9,386 bases of DNA from CAZMSQ01 sp964569025 (GTDB lineage: Bacteria > Bacteroidota > Bacteroidia > Chitinophagales > Saprospiraceae): positions 1-9,386 of the forward strand of contig CAZMSQ010000062.1 in NCBI GenBank assembly GCA_964569025.1. Direction: 5' to 3'. The notes under the pieces are model-generated. The model was not told the DNA's origin. It made no database searches and saw only the letters and a program-made list of their open reading frames with translations. Positions 1-6,543 of the stretch are shown piece after piece. Both the position numbers and the translations under genes were made by a program. Position 1 is the first letter of the stretch; each line of letters begins with the position of its first letter.

Positions 1-24
1 GTCGGACCGCTATAGCGGTCCGAC
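1..24. terminator. Perfect 10-bp-stem hairpin after the NlpC/P60 gene
   Basis: The arms GTCGGACCGC (1-10) and GCGGTCCGAC (15-24) are exact reverse complements around a TATA loop, so all 24 nt are self-complementary. The hairpin begins 4 nt past the stop codon of the minus-strand NlpC/P60 gene, where an intrinsic terminator for the SCO-NlpC transcript would sit. Any U-tract for that strand would lie outside the window, so termination is inferred. It could instead be part of a dispersed palindromic element or a bidirectional terminator. Confidence 0.6.
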
Positions 25-28
25 CGGG

Positions 29-805
29 TCAGGTTAAGATGCGCTTGATGACTCGAAGGGTATGGGTGTAGCGTTGCTCTCGCACAGAGAAAATACCGTA
101 ATGATCTATCCGGTCAATGCGCACAAAGCCGGAGGCATGAAGGATTTGTGCATCGCCCAGCACAATGCCTACGTGGGTAATCCGGCCCTGGGGGTCTTCG
201 AAGAAGGCCAGATCGGCAGGGGCCATGTTGGCAGCAAAATCGACTGGGTGGCCGCAGTCGATTTGCTTGGAGGCGTCGCGGGGGAGTTGGATGCCGGCAA
301 GGAGGAAAACCATCTGTACGAGGCCCGAGCAGTCAATGCCCAAAGGGGAGCGGCCACCCCACAGGTAGGGCGCATACAGGTACTTGCGCGCAAACCTGAT
401 GACCAAATCCGGAGTAACCTCCACTTGATCCGGGTGAACGGTCTGGCCGCTAAACTGGTATGTTTTTTCGGGAAACCGGAAAGTGAGACCGTCATGCATC
501 GGCAGTAAGGCTCCGAGAGGCAAAGGCAGGAAATGATCCTGACGGACTGCCGGTTGGACAATTTCAAGGGAACGCGCAAAGTCTGTGGTGCAAGCCTCTA
601 CAACATCAGCAGCAACGGGGGTTAATTGCAAACTGGAAACCCAGCCAAGGTAATCATCCCACACACATCGAACCCGCCACCATTTTTCCCGCTGACGGTC
701 AAGGACCTCGACGACTTCTCCAAAAAGCAACTGGGAGACCATCTCGCTTTTGTGAGAAGGAGCCGCTCTCAACGGCGATACACTGACTTTACAGATTGCA
801 AACAC
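29..805 (-). CDS. SH3 domain-containing NlpC/P60 (C40) cell-wall peptidase
   Basis: This 258-aa protein is a probable gamma-D-glutamyl-diamino-acid endopeptidase acting on peptidoglycan stem peptides or recycled muropeptides. Residues 1-65 form a bacterial SH3-like domain (PLRAAPSHKSEMVSQLLFGE, then a Trp-rich GWVSS strand). Residues 66-125 are a second SH3-like or linker region. Residues about 130-250 are the NlpC/P60 domain. Catalytic Cys159 lies in GGRSPLGIDCSGLVQ, His211 in ITHVGIVLG, and the likely third residue His223 in ILHASG. There is no signal peptide. Bacteroidota homologues of this layout also usually lack one, so a cytoplasmic muropeptide-recycling role is plausible, but this is inference. 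The start is GTG (803-805), 5 nt after the SCO stop codon, which suggests translational coupling. No ATG offers a better start. Family assignment is firm; the exact substrate is not known. Confidence 0.93.
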   Translation of the reverse strand: MFAICKVSVSPLRAAPSHKSEMVSQLLFGEVVEVLDRQREKWWRVRCVWDDYLGWVSSLQLTPVAADVVEACTTDFARSLEIVQPAVRQDHFLPLPLGALLPMHDGLTFRFPEKTYQFSGQTVHPDQVEVTPDLVIRFARKYLYAPYLWGGRSPLGIDCSGLVQMVFLLAGIQLPRDASKQIDCGHPVDFAANMAPADLAFFEDPQGRITHVGIVLGDAQILHASGFVRIDRIDHYGIFSVREQRYTHTLRVIKRILT

Positions 806-810
806 GGCGC

Positions 811-1434
811 TTAATATTCCTCGGCGAGTAATTTGTCGATATCTTCCATAAAGGCAGTCACGGATTCAGCATCTGTTCCATCACAAAATGCGCGTACATG
901 ACGGTTCTTGTCAACCAAAATCAGTCGGCCGGAATGGTCAAAACCGCCGGGTGCATCGGGATTTACAATGGCAATGCTGAAATAATCATCAGCTATTTCG
1001 TAAATTTCGTCATGATTTCCGGTCACGAAGTTCCACTTTGGCGCACTCACCCCCAGTTTGGAAGCATACTTGTGAAGCACTGGCACCGAATCATTCCGGG
1101 TATCTATTGAATGTGAGAGGAGTAAGAGTCGCTCGTCCTGCTCGTAACGCTGATATAAGCGCAGCATCTGCTGCTTGACAATGGGACAGATGGTCGGGCA
1201 CGAGGTGAAGAAAAAATCGACCACATAAGCTTTGCCTGAGAAGGTGGCATTGTTCACGGTTTGGCTGTCTTGGTTGATAAAGGAGAATGCAGGAATGGTG
1301 TGCCTGCTGGTGTCACCATTCTCTACTTTTGTAAACCCCAATACTGGCAGGGGGCCATCTGGTTGGGGGGCACATTCAATGAAGCCAACACTAAGGCAGA
1401 ACAGAAGGCAGAATAAAAGAGGAGAATGATTCAT
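811..1434 (-). CDS. SCO family copper-binding/thioredoxin-fold lipoprotein
   Basis: The product (207 aa from the chosen ATG) is a SCO1/SenC-type protein. The family delivers copper to the CuA site of cytochrome c oxidase or reduces its cysteines at the outer face of the inner membrane. The copper-ligand motif is FFFTSCPTICP (Cys79 and Cys83), and the distal His167 is in GGFDHSGRLILVDKNRHVR, typical of functional SCO proteins. The N-terminus is hydrophobic (MNHSPLLFCLLFCLSVGFIEC). Cys21 sits where Bacteroidota relatives have a lipobox cysteine, but the preceding Glu is non-canonical, so lipidation is likely rather than certain. The open frame extends upstream to 1497, but the extra 21 residues (with a Met at 1443) are charged and would hide the signal sequence, so I start at 1434. 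The next gene begins 5 nt after its stop, so the two are probably co-transcribed. Confidence 0.92.
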   Translation of the reverse strand: MNHSPLLFCLLFCLSVGFIECAPQPDGPLPVLGFTKVENGDTSRHTIPAFSFINQDSQTVNNATFSGKAYVVDFFFTSCPTICPIVKQQMLRLYQRYEQDERLLLLSHSIDTRNDSVPVLHKYASKLGVSAPKWNFVTGNHDEIYEIADDYFSIAIVNPDAPGGFDHSGRLILVDKNRHVRAFCDGTDAESVTAFMEDIDKLLAEEY

Positions 1435-1534
1435 AGCGTACATTGTGATGTGAAAATTAGGAAATTTACAGGAAAGCTTGCGTGTGTAAACAACCAAAAG
1501 GCAAAACTTCCTGTTCCTTTGACAGATGAAAATC

Positions 1535-1550
1535 CACTGATTACTCAGTG
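1535..1550. promoter_or_regulatory. Short inverted repeat upstream of the photolyase gene
   Basis: CACTGA (1535-1540) and TCAGTG (1545-1550) form a perfect 6-bp dyad around TTAC, in the 163-nt divergent gap between the SCO and photolyase genes, 47 nt before the photolyase ATG. A position like this would suit an operator controlling one or both genes. A dyad this short can occur by chance, and there is no second copy in the window. Confidence 0.2.
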
Positions 1551-1597
1551 AATTTGGTGACTTTCTGTTTCCTCATTGCCATTTGAACAAGCAGCAG

Positions 1598-3034
1598 ATG
1601 AAACGTGTGATTGTATGGTTCCGACAAGACCTGAGGGTGCATGACAATGAATCATTGCACAATGCCCTGCGAGTAGCTGATGAGGTGATTCCGGTTTATG
1701 TGTTCGACTCGCGTCAATTTCAGGGCCATACGTCTTTGTTTGGGTTTCCTAAAACAGGTGCGTTTCGGGCTCGTCTTATCAGAGAAAGTGTCGAAGACCT
1801 GAGAAACTCCCTCCGTAAATTAGGCACTGAGCTGGTCGTCAGACATGGGCTTCCGGAGCAGGAAATCTTTGAAATTGCCAGCCAGTCCGGCGCTGCTCAG
1901 GTATTTTGTAACCGAGAGCGGACCAAAGAGGAAGTCGGTGTGCAGGATGGGCTTGAGCAAAAACTCTGGACGATTGGTCGCGAAATTGTGTATTTCAGGG
2001 GAAAAATGCTCTATTACACCCAAGATTTGCCATTTCCGGTCCCTCACGCGCCCGATCAGTTTACACAGTTTCGAAAGGAAGTTGAAAGAATCGTATCGGT
2101 CAGAGAACCATTGCCGGTTCCGGAGCATATTCTACGTTTTTCGGCTTTGGTTGAGCCGGGAGTCATTCCCACTGAAAATCAGCTTGGAATACCTTCCATT
2201 CAACCAGATTCCCGCATTGAGTTTCGACATAAGGGCGGAGAATCTGCTGCCCTCAACAGGCTCCAGGACTTCCTCTGGGAGTCAGGCGCAATCGCGGACT
2301 ACTGCCACAATCGGGTTAGCCTCACTGGTCACATGAGGTCATCGCTATTTTCCCCTTGGTTATCACAGGGTTGCCTATCTCCCAAGCTTGTGTATCATGA
2401 GCTTAAACGGTTTGAGTCCGAGCGGGGTACGGGTGAGTCACGGTCCACCTATGCGTTGTTCTATGAGCTCATGTATCGCGATTTTCTGCGCTTGATGGTC
2501 AAGAAGCACGGAGGGCAGGTCTTCCGGAAAGGTGGAATGAAAAATGATATCCGTGATAATCTCACGGATGAGCAGTATGTATTTGAGCAATGGAAAAACG
2601 GACAGACTGGAGTTCCCTTTGTGGATGCCGCCATGCGTCAGTTGGCTGCAACAGGGTATATTCCGCATCAAGGGAGAATGACTGCGTCAGGATTTCTGGT
2701 GCGGGATCTTCGCGTTAACTGGCAAATGGGTGCTGAGTATTTTGAATCTCTGTTGATTGATTATGATCCCTGCAGTAACTGGGTCAACTGGAATAATGTA
2801 GCCGGCTTGGGGCTGGACTCGCGGGAGGATCGCTCTCAGAATATTCTGGCACAGTCAAAAAAACATGACCCGGATGGCTCCTATACCCGCTTGTGGGTTC
2901 CCGAATTGGCAGATTTACCCGCTGACCGGATTCATTGTCCGGAACAACTGTCAGAAGAAGAACAAAATCAGTATGGTGTTGTGTCGGGTCGCGACTACCC
3001 CGAACCGCTCATTCCATGCAAACGCTGGGAGTAG
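1598..3034 (+). CDS. DASH-type cryptochrome/deoxyribodipyrimidine photolyase, divergent active site
   Basis: The product (478 aa from ATG 1598) is an FAD-dependent blue-light protein of the photolyase/cryptochrome family. An N-terminal alpha/beta photolyase domain (MKRVIVWFRQDLRVHDNESL, residues 1-20, to about 130) is followed by the helical FAD-binding domain (about 215-470). DASH hallmarks are FGFPKTGAFRAR, SSLFSPWLSQGCLSPK, GQTGVPFVDAAMRQL, WFESLLIDYD-like YFESLLIDYDPCSNW, and the DPDGSYTRLWVPEL tail. Asn394, the expected partner of flavin N5, and two of the electron-transfer Trp residues (375, 398) are present. Several other positions differ from the usual residues: Leu322, Tyr293, His357-Gln358 and Asn400 (see findings). 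A TTG at 1583 could extend the frame by five residues; the ATG starts exactly at the family's normal N-terminus. The family repairs UV-induced cyclobutane dimers, mainly in single-stranded DNA for DASH members, or senses light. Which applies here is open. It converges on the ABC gene with 30 nt between stops. Confidence 0.92.
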   Translation: MKRVIVWFRQDLRVHDNESLHNALRVADEVIPVYVFDSRQFQGHTSLFGFPKTGAFRARLIRESVEDLRNSLRKLGTELVVRHGLPEQEIFEIASQSGAAQVFCNRERTKEEVGVQDGLEQKLWTIGREIVYFRGKMLYYTQDLPFPVPHAPDQFTQFRKEVERIVSVREPLPVPEHILRFSALVEPGVIPTENQLGIPSIQPDSRIEFRHKGGESAALNRLQDFLWESGAIADYCHNRVSLTGHMRSSLFSPWLSQGCLSPKLVYHELKRFESERGTGESRSTYALFYELMYRDFLRLMVKKHGGQVFRKGGMKNDIRDNLTDEQYVFEQWKNGQTGVPFVDAAMRQLAATGYIPHQGRMTASGFLVRDLRVNWQMGAEYFESLLIDYDPCSNWVNWNNVAGLGLDSREDRSQNILAQSKKHDPDGSYTRLWVPELADLPADRIHCPEQLSEEEQNQYGVVSGRDYPEPLIPCKRWE

Positions 3035-3064
3035 GTTTCGCTTGGTTAGAGTGCTCAGGTGCAT

Positions 3065-3727
3065 TTAACGCCTCTCATCAATGAGCCTTCCGTCTGCCAT
3101 TGTCAGGCACCGATCGCTCATTTCTGCGAGCGACAGATTATGGGTTACGATGAGAAAAGTCTGCTGCATTTCGTCTCTAAGTCTGAATATCAGTCTGTGC
3201 AGCTCTTCTGAAGAAACGGAATCGAGATTGCCCGATGGCTCATCGGCGAGCACCATAACTGGTTTGTTGATAAGGGCCCGCGCAACAGCCACCCGCTGCT
3301 GCTCACCGCCAGACAATTGTCCAGGCTTGTGGTCCAGCCGGTCACTGAGGCCGAGATAGTCCAGAATTTCGGCAGCTTCGCGCCTTGCCAGCGATTCTGA
3401 TGTGCCAGCTATAAATGCTGGAATGCATACATTTTCAATGGCAGTGAATTCCGGAAGCAAATGATGAAACTGAAACACAAACCCAATGCGGCGATTGCGA
3501 AAGGTTGACAGCTGACGTCGCGTCTGACTGAAAACATTGACATTCTCAACCCATAATTCACCTGAATCGGGCTGGTCAAGCGTGCCGAGTATATGCAAAA
3601 GGGTGCTTTTCCCGGCTCCGGACTTGCCGGCTATGGCAATGACCTCTCCCTTTCGAACCTCAAGGTCAACCCCTTTCAATACCTGAAGTGGGCCATATGA
3701 TTTGGTAATGTTGATGGCTTGGATCAT
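3065..3727 (-). CDS. lolD: LolD-like ABC transporter ATP-binding protein
   Basis: This 220-aa ABC ATPase belongs to the LolD/MacB-type subfamily, which powers mechanotransmission permeases such as LolCE that extract lipoproteins from the inner membrane. Visible elements in order: MIQAINITKSYGPLQVLKGV start, Walker A GKSGAGKST (34-42), Q-loop Gln86 in FVFQFHHLLPEFTAIENV (a LolD/MacB signature), ABC signature LSGGEQQRVAVARAL (138-152), Walker B VMVLADEPSGNLD (157-169) and switch His196 in IVTHN. The length is typical for LolD. The frame is open upstream to 3802, but the ATG at 3727 matches the family start. No permease gene is adjacent, which is common for Bacteroidota LolD-like genes, so the partner must be encoded elsewhere. 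The ATPase call is certain; the lipoprotein-release role rests on subfamily resemblance, and other MacB-like exporters are possible. Confidence 0.92.
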   Translation of the reverse strand: MIQAINITKSYGPLQVLKGVDLEVRKGEVIAIAGKSGAGKSTLLHILGTLDQPDSGELWVENVNVFSQTRRQLSTFRNRRIGFVFQFHHLLPEFTAIENVCIPAFIAGTSESLARREAAEILDYLGLSDRLDHKPGQLSGGEQQRVAVARALINKPVMVLADEPSGNLDSVSSEELHRLIFRLRDEMQQTFLIVTHNLSLAEMSDRCLTMADGRLIDERR

Positions 3728-3858
3728 ATCCGAGAATAACAATTGTACGCTCAACAGGCACAAGATACCCATTCCTGACGGATCGCACAGTTTATACGCC
3801 ATTCAATCAGGTTCCGTCTGCCGTGGAGTTTTATCCTCTCCCGCCAATAATCTGTATT

Positions 3859-3890
3859 TTTGGTCTTTTGCTTTCTGGAGATTTGCTTTG
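3859..3890 (+). promoter_or_regulatory. Putative Bacteroidota-type promoter for cupin-glycosyltransferase pair
   Basis: TTTG at 3859-3862 and TTGCTTTG at 3883-3890 are separated by 20 nt. This fits the Bacteroidota sigma-ABfr layout of a -33 TTTG and a -7 TAnnTTTG, with one mismatch in the -7 element. Transcription would begin near 3896-3898, giving a leader of about 27 nt before the cupin ATG at 3924. It lies in the 196-nt divergent gap between the LolD-like and cupin genes. The region is T-rich, which raises the chance of a coincidental match. Confidence 0.4.
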
Positions 3891-3923
3891 GAATTTTTTT
3901 CACAGGGAAAATAAATCCATCCT

Positions 3924-4286
3924 ATGCAGCGTATTAAAAACCTGTCTGACATTCCTGCATTTCGGGCTGCAGACGGCACAAGGCTCAGAGAAGTGATTCA
4001 CCCGGCCAACGACAGTGTCTCGCTTCCTTACAGCCTTGCCCATGCCAGTCTGAATCCGGGAGAACGCTCACTTCCGCATATACTTGATAATGATGAGGTA
4101 TATGCGTTCCTTAGCGGAGAGGGTGACTTCAATCGTGGCTCGGAGTCTTTCAGGGTGCAGGCAGGAGATCACGTGTTGGTGCCCTCAGGAGAAGTTCAGG
4201 CGGTGCAAAATACCGGAGATGTCCCATTGGTATTTTATTGTATCGTCGCACCGCCTTGGAGCTCCGGCTCTGACAGGTTGGTATAG
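3924..4286 (+). CDS. Small single-domain cupin protein
   Basis: This 120-aa protein contains one cupin_2 beta-barrel covering nearly its whole length. Cupin motif 1 is seen as PGERSLPHILDNDEVYAFLSGEG, with His52 and Glu58 as candidate metal ligands and Leu54 in place of the second His. Motif 2 is GDHVLVPSGEVQAVQN, with Gln92 in place of the usual His. As I recall, the PH-x-L...E...Q pattern is normal for this subgroup of bacterial cupins, so the site is not necessarily broken; a His/Glu/Gln metal site is plausible. No catalytic activity can be assigned from sequence. Some relatives are labelled mannose-6-phosphate isomerase-like, but that is by fold only. The glycosyltransferase gene starts 34 nt downstream on the same strand, so a role linked to sugar or glycan metabolism is possible by association. 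Confidence 0.85.
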   Translation: MQRIKNLSDIPAFRAADGTRLREVIHPANDSVSLPYSLAHASLNPGERSLPHILDNDEVYAFLSGEGDFNRGSESFRVQAGDHVLVPSGEVQAVQNTGDVPLVFYCIVAPPWSSGSDRLV

Positions 4287-4320
4287 CCTTAGAGTGCACT
4301 GCAATTTGAAACGGATGCCC

Positions 4321-5535
4321 ATGAGAATTCTTCAGCTGACAAAAAAATTTCCGTATCCGCTCAAGGACGGGGAGTCGTTGGCCATTTCTTATCTCGCTGG
4401 GGCGCTTGATGCACAAGGGTGCGAGCTGACCCTGCTGAGTATGAACACATGCAAGCATTATAGTGATCCTCGTGCCTTGCCCCAGGACGAACAGCATTGG
4501 GAGTCTGTGCACGTCGAAAATGTAGACACACGCGTTCGACCTTTTCCAGCCCTCAGGCATCTCATCCGAAAGGAATCATACCACATTGGTCGTTTTGTGC
4601 AGGACGGCTTCCGAACGAGGCTGATTACCTTGCTGAGAGAGAAGGAGTTTGATGTCATTCAACTTGAAACCCTCTATCTTACCCCCTACATCGACGATAT
4701 CCGTGCTCATTCCAATGCCATCATTGCTCTCCGCACCCACAACGTCGAGCACGAAATCTGGGAGCGTATGGCGACCAATCAGCGGCCTGGATTGAAGCGG
4801 TGGTATCTCCAGACGCTCTCTAATCAGTTGAAATCCTTTGAAATCAGCCAATTATCCCGCATCGATTTGCTCGTCGCTATCTCAAGGCGTGATCTTGACC
4901 GATTCCGCGAGCTTGGCTACCAAGGTCCGGCAGTTTGCTTGCCCATCGGTCTGGATACAGTTCGGTATACCCCGTGTCTCAAAGCTTTCAATCGCACCGT
5001 CTCTCTCGCCTTTATAGGCTCCCTTGATTGGATGCCGAATAAAGAGGGTCTTCTTTTCTTCCTTGAGGAAGTCTGGAAGCAAGCAAAAGCTGAAGGACTG
5101 AAAGTCGAACTCCACGTGGCCGGTCGGAACATGCCTCCTTCCCTGCTCAAGCGTAAATGGGAGGGAGTACATCTTCACGGCGAAGTGCCTGATGCCAAAG
5201 CATTCATCAATGAGCACGCCGTGATGGTCGTGCCCCTTCTCTCCGGCAGTGGGATGCGCGCCAAAATCCTGGAAGGTATGGCCCTCGGACGCGCCGTCAT
5301 CACCACCAGCCTCGGTCTCGAGGGCATCGAAGCAGAACCCGGGGAGGAGGTGCTACTCGCTGACTCAGCGGCAACATTTCTTAAATGCCTTCGGTATGTC
5401 ATCGATCAGCCCGAAGAGCTGGTACAAATTGGCCGCCGGGCAAGGACCAAGGTGCTCTCCGAATACGATACTCACCGCCAAGCCAAAAAACTTATCGACG
5501 CCTATCGCTCTTTCCTCGTAGAAATCTCATCCTAA
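4321..5535 (+). CDS. GT4-like glycosyltransferase (GT-B fold)
   Basis: This 404-aa cytoplasmic or membrane-peripheral glycosyltransferase probably builds a cell-surface polysaccharide, lipopolysaccharide or glycolipid. The N-terminal acceptor domain starts with MRILQLTKKFPYPLKDGESL (an Rossmann beta-strand plus the loop typical of GT4), and RTHNVEHEIW occurs at 138-147. The C-terminal donor domain starts near 226, with FIGSLDWMPNKEGLLFF (231-247), and contains HVAGRNMPP (265-273), VVPLLSGSGMRAKILEGMALGRAVITTS (303-330) and Glu318 at the position of the GT4 E-x7-E nucleotide-sugar site. No transmembrane segment is evident. The frame is open upstream to 4084, but that part is the cupin gene read in another frame. 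ATG 4321 (or 4315, adding Met-Pro) gives the family N-terminus. Donor and acceptor sugars cannot be predicted. Confidence 0.92.
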   Translation: MRILQLTKKFPYPLKDGESLAISYLAGALDAQGCELTLLSMNTCKHYSDPRALPQDEQHWESVHVENVDTRVRPFPALRHLIRKESYHIGRFVQDGFRTRLITLLREKEFDVIQLETLYLTPYIDDIRAHSNAIIALRTHNVEHEIWERMATNQRPGLKRWYLQTLSNQLKSFEISQLSRIDLLVAISRRDLDRFRELGYQGPAVCLPIGLDTVRYTPCLKAFNRTVSLAFIGSLDWMPNKEGLLFFLEEVWKQAKAEGLKVELHVAGRNMPPSLLKRKWEGVHLHGEVPDAKAFINEHAVMVVPLLSGSGMRAKILEGMALGRAVITTSLGLEGIEAEPGEEVLLADSAATFLKCLRYVIDQPEELVQIGRRARTKVLSEYDTHRQAKKLIDAYRSFLVEISS

Positions 5536-5575
5536 AATCCCGCATCGCATTCAGCTCACCCTACCTTCATTTGAA

Positions 5576-5591
5576 TTTCCCGCAAGGGAAA
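5576..5591 (+). terminator. Small GNRA-loop hairpin after the glycosyltransferase gene
   Basis: TTTCCC (5576-5581) pairs exactly with GGGAAA (5586-5591) around a GCAA tetraloop, which is of the stable GNRA class. It lies 40 nt past the glycosyltransferase stop. On the plus strand a TTTTT run follows only after 12 nt, so it is a weak intrinsic terminator at best. It may also act as an RNA 3'-end stabilising hairpin. No T-run follows on the minus strand. Confidence 0.35.
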
Positions 5592-5601
5592 CGCATCCAA
5601 T

Positions 5602-5634
5602 AATTTTTAATTCCTAATTCAAAATTTTTAATTC
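5602..5634. repeat. AT-rich tandem direct repeat between convergent genes
   Basis: AATTTTTAATTC occurs exactly at 5602-5613 and 5623-5634, a 21-nt period, with a further TAATTC at 5615-5620 between them. It sits in the 114-nt gap between the convergent glycosyltransferase and T9SS cargo genes, and is far more AT-rich than the flanking DNA. It could be a copy of a dispersed intergenic repeat. I cannot tell its function from this window. Confidence 0.55.
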
Positions 5635-5649
5635 TCATTCCCTCCTTCC

Positions 5650-6516
5650 TCATCTCTGAATCTCCACCACCCCTTTCATCTCCCCTTGCTGTCCAATTTC
5701 GCTATTCAATCTTAATCGGTAGTAGTAGGTGCCTGATGGCAGGAGGCGCCCGTCAGGGGTAGTGCCGGACCAGTCATTTCTGTAGCTGGTACTTCGGTAG
5801 ACCTCAGTTCCTTGCGCGTTGAAAATGAAAAGCTCAGATTCAGGGAAGGATGCAATCCCTTCGATGTAAAACACTTCATTCAGACCGTCGCCGTTTGGGG
5901 AGATGGCATTGTAAATGATGACATTCGGACAAGTGACTGTGACCGTTACAACAGCTGTATCGCAGCCGTTGGCGGTGCACACATAGTACCTCAAAGCATC
6001 AGAGAATCCACAGGATTCGAGAGGGGCAAAGTAACTCAAGCTATAGTCAGATTGCATATTGGCTTCGATGGATTGACCCTCTTCGAGAAGGCCGTATTCT
6101 GTGATTGGGGCAAAAATCTGGTCATTGGCCAACAGGTTGACAATGAGGCGTAGGCCTGAATTGACTTGTCCGACATCGTTTTGCAAGACTGGTGGCAGAC
6201 CTGATACGGCCACTGTCACAATCAGCCTCACGGTGTCGCATCCGTTGATAGAGCATACCTTGAGCAAGGCTGTATCGCGACCAGGCCGGAGGGCGGTGTA
6301 GTTTATGCAGTCACCTGGAGGTGCGACAAAAAAATCCACGTCAGCATCAAAAGAGGAGGTGAGAATGTCAATGGTGAGGGAATCTGCTGCGTTAGGGCAG
6401 TAAGATGCTGTTTCTCCAGTCACCAGTTCATCTGTGATCTCGGTCAATTGTGCTGAAAGGTTGAATGGCACGGTCAGAGCAAACATCAAGGCGGCAATGA
6501 ATCGAAGCAGAGTCAT
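5650..6516 (-). CDS. Small secreted protein with T9SS type B (CHU_C) sorting domain
   Basis: This 288-aa protein is exported by the Sec pathway and then probably carried across the outer membrane by the Bacteroidota type IX secretion system. Residues 1-22 are a signal peptide (MTLLRFIAALMFALTVPFNLSA, then Q). Residues about 25-195 hold two related beta-sandwich modules. Each ends in a matching strand pair with paired Cys: VCSINGCDTVRLIVTV (87-102) and VCTANGCDTAVVTVTV (179-194). A LLAND motif (128-132) recalls Ig-like/cadherin-like repeats. Residues about 198-287 are the gliding-motility-associated C-terminal domain, with SPNGDGLNEVF (206-216), LFIFNAQGTEVYRS and SGTYYYRLRL. No catalytic domain is visible, so the passenger is probably structural or adhesive. 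It starts 27 nt after mutS2 and may be read through from it, though function gives no reason for the pairing. The protein is short for this class, whose members often exceed 1000 residues. Confidence 0.88.
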   Translation of the reverse strand: MTLLRFIAALMFALTVPFNLSAQLTEITDELVTGETASYCPNAADSLTIDILTSSFDADVDFFVAPPGDCINYTALRPGRDTALLKVCSINGCDTVRLIVTVAVSGLPPVLQNDVGQVNSGLRLIVNLLANDQIFAPITEYGLLEEGQSIEANMQSDYSLSYFAPLESCGFSDALRYYVCTANGCDTAVVTVTVTCPNVIIYNAISPNGDGLNEVFYIEGIASFPESELFIFNAQGTEVYRSTSYRNDWSGTTPDGRLLPSGTYYYRLRLNSEIGQQGEMKGVVEIQR

Positions 6517-6543
6517 AATGCATCGGATTTTGGAAGTGGAAAA

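Noticed and set aside
1461..1498. Promoter for the SCO gene on the minus strand
   Set aside because: TAAATTTC (reverse complement of 1461-1468) resembles a -7 element, but no TTTG lies at the right distance (nearest spacer 26 nt).
1518..1549. Bacteroidota promoter (TTTG-N20-TACTCAGT) for the photolyase
   Set aside because: Spacing fits but the -7 element matches the consensus only at TA; too weak to annotate.
1583..1597. TTG start for the photolyase
   Set aside because: The ATG at 1598 begins exactly at the conserved beta-strand MKRVIVWFRQDLR; the TTG adds five residues without support.
3035..3064. Terminator between the convergent photolyase and LolD-like genes
   Set aside because: The 30-nt gap shows no stem longer than 3-4 bp and no T-run.
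3924..4286. Degenerate, inactive cupin because two canonical His ligands are missing
   Set aside because: The Leu and Gln at those positions appear, from memory of related sequences, to be usual in this cupin subgroup, so loss of function is not supported.
4084..4320. An N-terminal extension of the glycosyltransferase
   Set aside because: These codons overlap the cupin gene in another frame and encode nothing GT-like; the family N-terminus begins at 4321.
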